A DNA stretch of 64,000 bases from MFD04580-c1 sp963702995 (GTDB lineage: Bacteria > Planctomycetota > Phycisphaerae > Tepidisphaerales > Tepidisphaeraceae), in assembly GCA_963702995.1 (NCBI GenBank), contig OY969783.1:6076001-6140000 (forward strand), written 5' to 3'. The notes beneath the pieces are model-generated. The model made no database searches, was not told the DNA's origin, and saw nothing but the letters and a program-made list of their open reading frames with translations. Position numbers and translations under genes: made by a program. This document shows, piece after piece, positions 53,952-61,579 of this stretch (position 1 is its first letter; each line of letters starts with the position of its first letter).

Positions 53952-55040
53952 CTAGAACTCGTACCCGATGACCAGATACGCCCTGAACCGCGGCGACTCA
54001 CCGGTCACGCCGGCCATCGGCGCGATGTCGATGTGGAATTGCTCGGTCGGGCGGAACTGGAGGCTCGGGCCGACGAAGAAGAACTTGTCGCCGAAGGTGC
54101 CCCGGTGGTTCTGCGTGTCAACCGCGCCATCCTCGGTCTCGACGCCGACCGAAAAGCGCGAGTCCGCCAAGGTGTAGCTGACGCCGCCGGTCACTTCGAC
54201 TTCGTTCTCCCGCCTGCCGCCCATCGTCAATTCGTCGGAGAGGTTCACGCCCCAGTGCCAGCGCGGGGCGATCTGGCCGCCGAGCAGCAGCTTGGCCTCA
54301 AGCTGGTCCGATTCGTTCTCCAGGCGGCTCCATTCAACATAAAGCGTCGGGTTGCCCCAGATCTTGTTCCACTCCGCGAAGGCGTATCGCAGCTCTATCG
54401 ACTCACCGACTTGCGTTTCGCCGCCGCTGACCGATTCGGTGCGAAGGTAAAGGTCGAGCTGGATGCGATTGGGGAAGCCGAACTCCAATTCGTAGAGCGA
54501 ACGGAACTCGGTCTTGCCGTGCGCCGGGGAGGTCGGCCGCAGCCAGTATTCGAACTCGACCGTGTCGGGCGGGAGAACATAAATCCGCGTCCCCGGGAAG
54601 CGCCGGGCGGCCGTCCACCGGGGCTGATCGTTCGGCCCGACCCCATCCTCCTCCTTGAGATCCGCCGGCGCCTGCCCAACCACCTCAATCGGCGGCAGCT
54701 CGTACGACCGCAATCGTTGCGCGGGCGGCGCGACGATCGGCCGATCGGCCGGCGCCGTCGCGGCCCACTGGGGCCTGGCGGGCCTGTCGGTTGTTGGTTG
54801 ATCGCGCTCGTGCATCGTGTCGGCGGGGTTGACGATCTGAAGGTAGAGCGGCTCGATTGGGGTGACTTCTGATTGATCGGGCAGCAACGTCAAAGCATTT
54901 TCGACGGCGGCCGTCCCCGCCGTCGCCCCCCGCGCGGCGTGACCGCCCGCACATGCGACGGCGATGATCATCATCAAAAAGGCGGCCGCCAATCGGCCTC
55001 CCTGAACCTCGCGTGCGCGATCTTTACCGAACTGCCGCAT
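53952..55040 (-). CDS. Putative outer-membrane beta-barrel protein
   Basis: The ATG at 55040 gives 362 residues. A signal peptide is likely (AAFLMMIIAVACAGGHAARG). The first half is Pro/Ala-rich with PIEVVGQAPADLKEEDG. The second half consists of strands with alternating hydrophobic residues (LYELEFGFPNRIQLDLYLRT, ESIELRYAFAEWNKIWGNPT, VEVTGGVSYTLADSRFSVGV), ending AYLVIGYEF with a C-terminal Phe, a typical outer-membrane barrel end. Function unknown. TonB is the next gene downstream in the same direction. Confidence 0.75.
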   Translation of the reverse strand: MRQFGKDRAREVQGGRLAAAFLMMIIAVACAGGHAARGATAGTAAVENALTLLPDQSEVTPIEPLYLQIVNPADTMHERDQPTTDRPARPQWAATAPADRPIVAPPAQRLRSYELPPIEVVGQAPADLKEEDGVGPNDQPRWTAARRFPGTRIYVLPPDTVEFEYWLRPTSPAHGKTEFRSLYELEFGFPNRIQLDLYLRTESVSGGETQVGESIELRYAFAEWNKIWGNPTLYVEWSRLENESDQLEAKLLLGGQIAPRWHWGVNLSDELTMGGRRENEVEVTGGVSYTLADSRFSVGVETEDGAVDTQNHRGTFGDKFFFVGPSLQFRPTEQFHIDIAPMAGVTGESPRFRAYLVIGYEF

Positions 55041-55620
55041 CAAGCCGACCTCTCTGAAATGTGCTTTGACCCCGATCCTTCGACGCCGTCCGTTATAGCG
55101 CCCGGCGGCAGGGGCGAATCGGCTTGTGCAAAGATTTCCCCGTTCAATCCGCGGCGCTTTCTCTTCGTCGCGGTCGCCCGCCGACGTCCGTGGCGGAAAG
55201 GTCTACAGGCTGAAAAAGAGAAAGCGGAGGGTGGCGATGGGTGGCGAAAAAAAGTGACCCTGACACGCCGAGCCACGCCGGCGCGTGCGGCCGTCCGATT
55301 CCCTCGCGGGACAAGACTCGACTCAAGGGTTTTCCCACCGATAGATGTGAACCGGCTGATGAGCGTGAAAGTAGGCGCCTATCGATCGAACAGAGCCCAA
55401 ATCCCTGTGCGTGGACAGGCGGCTCTCGGAGGCGGCGTTTCCGGTTTCCGCGGGCGAGGGTTAAGGGGGAGGGGTTAGGGCGAGCGAGTCATCGAATCTC
55501 GAAACTCTCGCGCTTTTGGCAGCGTGTGCGTCGTCAGGCAGCCCCCTCGCCCTTCCCTCTCCACCGTGGCACCGGCGGAAGAGGGGCCGGGGAAAGCGCC
55601 CGATCTTGCACGGTCAATTT
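55041..55620. other. Intergenic stretch without a recognisable gene
   Basis: About 580 bases between the outer-membrane gene and frr. No credible gene. The region 55455-55600 contains GGGGGAGGGGTTAGGGCGAG and CCCTCGCCCTTCCCTCTCC, an imperfect inverted pair of the loosely conserved CCCTCTCC type found in many high-GC genomes. Confidence 0.45.
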
Positions 55621-56181
55621 CTAGACGTCCATCACTTCTTTCCGCTTGTGCTCGATCACGTCATCGACCTTCGCTTCGTAGGTCTTGGTCAACTCCTGGA
55701 TCTGTTCCTTCAGGCTCTTGGCTTCGTCCTCGGTGATGATGCCGCCTTTGCCTTCGGTGTCGGCGAGCTTGTTCGCGTCGCGACGGGAATTGCGGATGCG
55801 GATCTTCGCTTCTTCAGCGAACCCCTTGCACTGGCCGACCAGTTGCGTGCGCCGCTCCTGCGAGAGTGGGGGGAGACGAAGGCGGATGCTCTTCCCGTCG
55901 TTCTGCGGGCTTACGCCGATCTTGCTGTCGTTGATCGCCTTCTCGACCGCCTTGATGTCCTGGGAGTTGAACGGCTTGATCAGAAGCTGGGTCGATTCGG
56001 GGATGCTGATCGAGGCGATCGCCTTCAGGTCGGTCGGGGATCCGTAGTAGTCCACCTTGATGTGCTCGACCAGCGCCGGCGTCGCCCGGCCGGTCCGGAT
56101 GCCCCTTAGCTCGTGGCGGAGGTGCTCGACGGCCTTGTCCATCTGATCTTCGCAATCCAGCAGGATATCATCCGACGGCAT
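55621..56181 (-). CDS. frr: Ribosome recycling factor
   Basis: The product is 186 residues, normal length. RRF, with EF-G, splits the post-termination ribosome. The opening helix ends in LRHELRGIRTGRATPALVEH, the second has VDYYGSPTDLKAIASIS, and the C-terminal long coiled coil shows RIRNSRRDANKLADTEG and ITEDEAKSLKEQIQEL. All are typical. pyrH lies 70 bases upstream in the same direction, a common pyrH-frr pair. Confidence 0.97.
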   Translation of the reverse strand: MPSDDILLDCEDQMDKAVEHLRHELRGIRTGRATPALVEHIKVDYYGSPTDLKAIASISIPESTQLLIKPFNSQDIKAVEKAINDSKIGVSPQNDGKSIRLRLPPLSQERRTQLVGQCKGFAEEAKIRIRNSRRDANKLADTEGKGGIITEDEAKSLKEQIQELTKTYEAKVDDVIEHKRKEVMDV

Positions 56182-56251
56182 GGGGGCTCCCGTTCGCTGC
56201 GAACCTGATCAATGCGCCGGCGGGGTGCGCTCTGACGCTTCTTCGGCCGGC

Positions 56252-57040
56252 CTATCGTCCTTCGGTCGGGACGATCTTCGTTCCGACTTTTTCGCCGCGC
56301 ATCACGCGGGCGATGTTCCCTTGGGTCTTCAGATTGAAGACGACCAGCGGAATTTTACGCTCTTTGCACATCACAAACGCGGTCTGATCCATGACCCTCA
56401 GCTCGTCACGGATCACTTGCTCGTAACTGACGTTCGACAGAAGCTTTGCGTTTGGCTCTTTTTTCGGGTCGGCGGTGTAGATCCCATCTACCTTGGTCGC
56501 CTTCAGCAGCACGTCGGCGCCGATTTCGGTCGCGCGCAGCGCGGCGCAGGTATCGGTCGTGAAGAATGGGTTGCCGGTGCCGGCGGCCAGGATCACGGCG
56601 CGGCCCTTTTCGAGGTGGCGGATCGCGCGGCGACGGATGAACGGCTCGGAGACGCTGTGAACGCTGATGGCGCTCATCACGCGCGTCGGCTGCCCGAACC
56701 GCTCCATCGTTTCCTGGAGGGCGACGGCGTTGAGCACCGTGGCGAGCATGCCCATGTAGTCGGCGGTGGCGCGGGGGATGTGGCCGTCTTCTGAGAACGT
56801 TGCGCCGCGGATGAAGTTCCCGCCGCCGACGACGACCGCAAGCTGCACGCCCATCCGCACGACCTCAATGCACTGATTGGCGATCGCCTCAAGCTCCTCG
56901 GCCTCGATCCCGAACCCGCCCTCGTGGCAGAACCCCTCGCCGCTGATCTTCAGCAAAACGCGTTTGTAGACGGGGCCGCCCTTGCCGGGTTCCGCGGCCC
57001 CGGCTCCGATCGACGCTCCACTGCTCTTCGGCTCTTGCAT
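56252..57040 (-). CDS. pyrH: UMP kinase (PyrH)
   Basis: The product is 262 residues. PyrH makes UDP from UMP. About 24 N-terminal residues precede the usual start (VYKRVLLKISGEGFCHEGGF). The glycine-rich loop VVVGGGNFIRGA, the UMP-site ATADYMGMLATVLNA, AAGTGNPFFTTDTCAALRA and KATKVDGIYTADPKKEPNA are all intact. The N-terminal extension is Gly/Ala-rich. The 528-base stretch upstream holds the R7 repeats. Confidence 0.97.
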   Translation of the reverse strand: MQEPKSSGASIGAGAAEPGKGGPVYKRVLLKISGEGFCHEGGFGIEAEELEAIANQCIEVVRMGVQLAVVVGGGNFIRGATFSEDGHIPRATADYMGMLATVLNAVALQETMERFGQPTRVMSAISVHSVSEPFIRRRAIRHLEKGRAVILAAGTGNPFFTTDTCAALRATEIGADVLLKATKVDGIYTADPKKEPNAKLLSNVSYEQVIRDELRVMDQTAFVMCKERKIPLVVFNLKTQGNIARVMRGEKVGTKIVPTEGR

Positions 57041-57190
57041 GGGGTGCGGATTATACCTATGGGCGGCCGCTTGTCAGGTTTGCGCGCGTCGCCGCGGCGC
57101 ATCGCTGCGTGGGCGCGACGCAGGTCAGTCAAGGAAAGGCGCGACCGAGCGGCCTTCCGTCATAGAGATGGACGCCAACGAGCCGCGACC

Positions 57191-57296
57191 GTAACAGACT
57201 GTCGAAAAACCCCAAAACTGCCGGAAAATCCTTCGTTTTTCGCTCAAAAGCGGCGGTCGTCAGGTCGTTGTTACCAGTTTTTCGACAGGCTGGTAA
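57191..57296. repeat. TGTCGAAAAACC element (family R7, copy 1)
   Basis: A unit of 106 bases with ends GTAACAGACTGTCGAAAAAC and GTTTTTCGACAGGCTGGTAA, nearly complementary. The interior (CCAAAACTGCCGGAAAATCC, TTCGTTTTTCGCT, GGCGGTCGT) is closely repeated in copy 2. The terminal inverted repeats give it a MITE-like form. Confidence 0.8.
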
Positions 57297-57373
57297 GGGA
57301 GCGGTTGGGCCGTCCCTGCGCGGAGTGCCCGCCGGTCGGGCGGCCCAATTCGGAAGGGCGGGTGGACCGCTTC

Positions 57374-57480
57374 CTTACCAGACTGTCGAAAAACCCCAAA
57401 ATCGTCGAAAAATGCCTCGTTTTTCGCTCGAAAACGGCGGTCGTTAGGTCGATGTTACCAGTTTTCCGACAGCCTCTTAC
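57374..57480. repeat. TGTCGAAAAACC element (family R7, copy 2)
   Basis: A direct repeat of copy 1 after a 77-base GC-rich spacer. It begins TTACCAGACTGTCGAAAAAC and ends CCAGTTTTCCGACAGCCTCTTAC. Its right end is degraded relative to copy 1. Confidence 0.8.
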
Positions 57481-57569
57481 GGGCGCGGCTCGCTGTTGGC
57501 CTGCGGGGCGTCCGGGGGGGGATTTTCGGAGGGGACGGGCTCTGTTCTGTCGGCCAGAAAAAGTTGGTG

Positions 57570-58712
57570 TCAGCGATTGGTCAGGCGGAACGTGATCGAG
57601 GTCGTTCCGGCCTTCACCGCGACGCCGGGGGGGAGCTTGAAATCGAGCGGAACGGTTCGAGGCAGGTCGCTGTTGAAGTCGGCGAGGGTGATCTCAAACA
57701 GGGCCTTCAATTGCGGCGTGTAATCGGGCCGGGAAATCATGTCGATCTTCTCTTCCGGGCCGGCCAAAACGATGTCCTTCAGCGTGCTGTCGAATTCGAC
57801 CTTGTAACGATTGAGCTTGTCCAGCACGTCGCTGTCCGCGACGACGGCGACGGGGATGAAGGCGGGCTTGTACTCCTTGCTCGCCTTCAGGTCCACCTTG
57901 GCGGAGACGCTCGTCGCGCCGACGAGCTTCACAAAACGGTTCTCGATCGGGACCGTCAGCTTCACGTCCGAGACGGAAACCTGCCGCTCCGTCGGGGATG
58001 CGCTCAGGACCTCGGGCCGGCTGGGGAGGCTGACGGCGATGGCGGCGAGGCGCTTGTCACCGGAGTTGGCATCCGACAGCACTTTCTCAGGGCCGCTGAC
58101 CTGGACGCTGTCGGGCGTGAACGTGACGGTGCCGATCGTCGCCATGCCGGGCGGGGCCTGGACGGGGATGGCCATCTCGATGATCGGGTCCACGTAGATG
58201 TCAAGGAAGGGCGGCTGGCAATTGGAGACGGAAACACCCTGATCCTTCAGGAGCGAGTCGTTTCCGATCCGTGCCGCGTCGATGCGCTGGGGGCCAGTCC
58301 CCATGTTGCGATCCACCTCAATGCGGATCGCCGAGCCCCCGGGGTGGAGCATGTTCTTGACCGCCTCAACCTTCGCCTTAGGGCCGGTCAGGGTGGCGAT
58401 GAGCAACGAGGGTTGCGGCCGCAGGAGCGTGACGACCCGTAAAGGGTCGTTGCTGGTGACCTCGATCGGGATCGTGATGTTGTCCTGCGGCGTCAACTGC
58501 TCGCGTTCGGCGTAGACCCAGATCAGCAGCGTGAGCGGCGCGACCCAGAGGAGTGTCTTCGCGCCGTTGATGACCTTTTCCCGGGAAAAGGTGTATCGCG
58601 CCCAGTTGTTCAGCGCCAAGCTGGCGCGGTTCATCGGACGGTGTTCCTGGAACTTGATCACGGCCGGGGGGGAACCGTTCTCGGTGGCGACGTTGTCGGT
58701 GGAGTCAGGCAT
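57570..58712 (-). CDS. ybbR: YbbR-domain protein, CdaR-like regulator of the diadenylate cyclase
   Basis: The product is 380 residues. After a polar N-terminus, a helix at about 52-68 (KTLLWVAPLTLLIWVYAE) anchors it. The outside part consists of YbbR units: a first with EVTSNDPLRVVTLLRPQPSL, a second with VDPIIEMAIPVQAPPGMATI, a third with VKLTVPIENRFVKLV. In Firmicutes CdaR (YbbR) binds and regulates CdaA. It lies 58 bases after cdaA in the same direction, as in the classic cdaA-cdaR pair. Confidence 0.88.
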   Translation of the reverse strand: MPDSTDNVATENGSPPAVIKFQEHRPMNRASLALNNWARYTFSREKVINGAKTLLWVAPLTLLIWVYAEREQLTPQDNITIPIEVTSNDPLRVVTLLRPQPSLLIATLTGPKAKVEAVKNMLHPGGSAIRIEVDRNMGTGPQRIDAARIGNDSLLKDQGVSVSNCQPPFLDIYVDPIIEMAIPVQAPPGMATIGTVTFTPDSVQVSGPEKVLSDANSGDKRLAAIAVSLPSRPEVLSASPTERQVSVSDVKLTVPIENRFVKLVGATSVSAKVDLKASKEYKPAFIPVAVVADSDVLDKLNRYKVEFDSTLKDIVLAGPEEKIDMISRPDYTPQLKALFEITLADFNSDLPRTVPLDFKLPPGVAVKAGTTSITFRLTNR

Positions 58713-58770
58713 TCGGCTGCGTCGTTTACGGTTCCGTCGGGGCGGTTTTGGGTCGGCCGCTTGAGGCGCG

Positions 58771-59601
58771 TCAGGCGGCCTTGCGGAAGGTGCGCGATTC
58801 GCCGCCTCCGAGTAATTCGGTCAACAGGCCGCGCAGCCCCTCGGGGGTTAATTTACGGATGAGTTGCCCGCGCTCGGCGATGCTCACATCGCCGGTCTCT
58901 TCAGAGACAACCAGGACCACAGCGTCGCTCTCCTGGCTCATGCCGACGGCGGCCCGATGGCGGGCGCCGAGCTCTCGTTCCAGCTCGCCGCTTTCCGCCA
59001 TGGGGAACTGGACACCGGCGAAGGCGACGCGACCCTGGCTCACGATCACGCCCAGATCGTGCAGCGGAGAGTTCGGCCAGAAGATCGTATTGATGAGGTC
59101 GGCCGACAGGTCCGCGTTCAAACGCGTGGCGTTGTCGGTCAGGCCGCCGAGCGGCGTATCGCGTTCGATGGCGATAACGGCGCCAATCTTCCGCCGCGAC
59201 AGGAACGTGGCCGCTTCGACCAGGGCCTCAATGTCCTCGTTAATCTGCTGGGACCAGCCGCCGAAAAGGCGCGTCTCGCCCAGCCGCATGAGTGCCCGGC
59301 GAAGTTCGGGCTGGAAGGCGACGGTGATCGCGAAGCCGGCAAGGAACAGGAAGCGTTCGTAGAGGAAGCGGATCCGATCGAGCCCGAACTGCGATGCAAG
59401 GAGGCTGACGATCAGGTAGCCGGAGATCAGGACGAAAGTGATACCCCGCAGCATGCGAGCGCCGCGCGTGCCGTGGAGGAACCGGACCACCCAATAGACA
59501 ACCATCCCGATCAAGAGCAGTTCAATCGCAACCTGCCACCAGTGATAGGTGTGCAGAGCCCGAAAGAAGCTCTGGAGGTTGTTAATGAGTTCCTTTGCCA
59601 T
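58771..59601 (-). CDS. cdaA: Diadenylate cyclase CdaA-like, variant DGA motif
   Basis: The product is 276 residues: three N-terminal membrane helices (about 20-95), then the DAC domain. It makes cyclic-di-AMP from two ATP. The domain is recognisable by RKIGAVIAIERDTPLGGLTD, NSPLHDLGVIVSQGRVAFAG, ELGARHRAAVGMSQESDAVV and VSEETGDVSI. The usual catalytic DGA motif (HDGA) reads HDLG here: the Asp is kept, but Gly-Ala is replaced by Leu-Gly. RHR is intact. This may be a planctomycete variant. folP ends 289 bases upstream and YbbR follows. Confidence 0.92.
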   Translation of the reverse strand: MAKELINNLQSFFRALHTYHWWQVAIELLLIGMVVYWVVRFLHGTRGARMLRGITFVLISGYLIVSLLASQFGLDRIRFLYERFLFLAGFAITVAFQPELRRALMRLGETRLFGGWSQQINEDIEALVEAATFLSRRKIGAVIAIERDTPLGGLTDNATRLNADLSADLINTIFWPNSPLHDLGVIVSQGRVAFAGVQFPMAESGELERELGARHRAAVGMSQESDAVVLVVSEETGDVSIAERGQLIRKLTPEGLRGLLTELLGGGESRTFRKAA

Positions 59602-59890
59602 GGGAACGAAGCGTGTTCTGACCGAGTGAGCAGGAGGCCGATGCCGGTTCCGGAGCCAACCCCATCGCGGCCGCGACGTCGGCCGCGGTGTTGGCGGGGG
59701 GCGGCGTCGGCGGGGCGGCCTGCCGCCCGCGTTACCGGACTATAGTAGTCGCGCCGTCCGCGACCAGCGAACGGCAACCCGCCAAAACTCCCGCGACCCT
59801 CGCACCGGACAGGGCGACCCCTCGGGATGACCGGGCAACCTTCGCGCGGAGAGCGTGTCCCGCCCGATTGACACCTGAAAGCGCACTGGG

Positions 59891-60794
59891 TCAGTTCTGA
59901 ATCGAGACGGCCCGCCCATCGGTCTGTATCGCCCGGATCATGCGGGCCACTTGAGACATCGGGCGGACGTCGTGGACGCGGACGATCGATACGCCGGCCG
60001 CCAGCGCCCACGCGACCGTGGCGGCCGTCCCGAACAGGCGCTGGGCCGGCTCCGGCTCGCCGGTGATGCGGCCGATGAAGCCCTTTCGACTGGCCCCCAG
60101 AAGGATCGGGCGCCCACCGAGGCCGGCATTGGCGCCGGTAAGTTCCCGGAGTCGGCGAAGCAGCTCGAGGTTGTGGCCCTCGTTCTTCCCGAAGCCGATG
60201 CCCGGGTCCAAGATCACGCGCTCGGCCGCCACGCCGGCGGCGACGGCGCGCTCCAGGCAGGCGCGGAGATGGCCGGCGACTTCGGCGGTCACGTCGATAT
60301 AGTGGGGATTGAGCTGCATCGTCCGCGGCGTCCCCTGCATGTGCATCAGCACCACCGGGCACTTCCGGGCTGCGACGAGCGACAACATTGCCTCATCGTC
60401 ACGGGCGCCCGATACGTCGTTGACCACCGCGGCGCCGGCGTCGAGCGCGGCGGCCGCCACGGCGGCTGGAGCGCGTATCGATCGACAACGTCACGTCGGA
60501 GCGGGCTTTGAGGGCCGCGATGGCGGGGATAACCCGTCGAATTTGCTCGTCAGGAAGGACGGGCAACGCGCCGGGGCGGGTGGATTCGCCGCCAATGTCG
60601 ATCAGGTCGGCGCCGTCGGCCGCCATCGCCAGGGCATGGGCGACGGAGCGTTCGAGTGTCTGTGCGGGGTCATCCGAGAAGACTTTTCCGTCGGCACTGA
60701 AACTGTCCGGGGTGATGTTGAGGATGCCCATCACCAGCGGGCGACGGGAGTTGGGGGGCGACTGAAGCCAAAGGTCAAAGTCGGCGGGGCTCAC
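59891..60794 (-). CDS. folP: Dihydropteroate synthase, one apparent frameshift
   Basis: This enzyme joins p-aminobenzoate and dihydropterin pyrophosphate in folate synthesis. The first frame has MGILNITPDSFSADG and GADLIDIGGESTRPGA and reaches LSIDTR; the second has AAAALDAGAAVVNDVSGARD, HMQGTPRTMQ, ILDPGIGFGKNEGHN and ILLGASRKGFIGRITGE. The break is near 60482-60490. The expected reading has TACGCGCGCTCC where the DNA has TACGCGCTCC, so a GC pair appears to be lost from a GCGCGC run. The protein is otherwise complete at about 301 residues. As folP is usually essential, sequence error is likely. Confidence 0.9.
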
Positions 60795-60897
60795 GGCGAA
60801 AGCCTCTCTCGCGGAAGGGAGCTTGGGCTTGACTCACGCCTTGGGGAAACGATGCGACCGAAACGGCCGCAAGCCTGAAGCTCGCCAACGCCCGGGC

Positions 60898-61347
60898 CTA
60901 CTCCATCAGGTTCTTCTCGAAGACGATCATGTTATCGGCGTGGGTGGAATCCCATCGGACGCCGACGATCGAGAACCCCAGGCTCACGCCGAAGTGAATG
61001 AATTCCCGCTGATGGTTCATGCACTCACAGCGGATGTATTCGTAGCCGTGATCTTTAGCCCACGCTTGCTGGGCTTCCTGCAACTGGCGGCCGACGCCGT
61101 GACGGCGGACAGCCGTCGCGACGCCTCCGAGCCACTGATAGAACATCCCCGGCTTCAGTTCGAAGCCGATCCAGAAGCCGACAGGCTTGTCGTCCATCCG
61201 AGCCAGGAGCGTAAGGGCGTTGTATCGCCCCATGAACCGCCGCTTGAAAAAGTCGGCTTCGCGTTTTGGTCGGAAGATCGAATTGTAGAGCTCGACGGCC
61301 TGCGGCAGCAGCTTTTCGTCGGCGATGATGATGTCGGCCTGGGCCAC
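60898..61347 (-). CDS. GNAT-family acetyltransferase
   Basis: The start was placed at the GTG at 61347 because GGAGG lies ten bases upstream and the fold begins there (VAQADIIIADEKLLPQ). An ATG at 61464 would add a Cys-x-x-Cys-containing leader, but the ftsH terminator hairpin (61486-61526) is just before it. The product is 149 residues. The acetyl-CoA-binding piece reads GGVATAVRRHGVGRQLQEAQQ, close to the V-x-x-x-x-R-x-x-G-x-G/A motif. GFWIGFELKPGMFYQWL is the central sheet. Target unknown. Confidence 0.8.
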   Translation of the reverse strand: MAQADIIIADEKLLPQAVELYNSIFRPKREADFFKRRFMGRYNALTLLARMDDKPVGFWIGFELKPGMFYQWLGGVATAVRRHGVGRQLQEAQQAWAKDHGYEYIRCECMNHQREFIHFGVSLGFSIVGVRWDSTHADNMIVFEKNLME

Positions 61348-61485
61348 AGCTGGGGAACCTCCAAGGGAGCGCGCGAGCAGTGTAACGAATCTTCGCACGG
61401 AATTCACGCATCGCGGGCATAGCTCGGGAATCGGTTGATTCGGGTCGCGGTTGCCTCGCTCCATAATGTGAGACGAGGAACAGGC

Positions 61486-61526
61486 GAAACAAAACGGGGC
61501 GCCCAAGCGGTTTGCTGGGCGCCCCG
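61486..61526 (-). terminator. Intrinsic terminator of ftsH
   Basis: On the minus strand CGGGGCGCCCA and its perfect complement (61495-61526, 11 pairs, ten-base loop) are followed by TTTTGTTT (61494-61487). It lies 54 bases past the ftsH stop codon. This is the best intrinsic terminator in the window. Confidence 0.85.
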
Positions 61527-61579
61527 TCGCGTCTCATCGGCCGGCCGGCGCCGAGCCGTGCGTGGGTCGAATGATCCGA

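Noticed and set aside
57191..57480. CRISPR array formed by the repeated units
   Set aside because: Only two units of over 100 bases with inverted ends and one 77-base spacer; no cas genes nearby.
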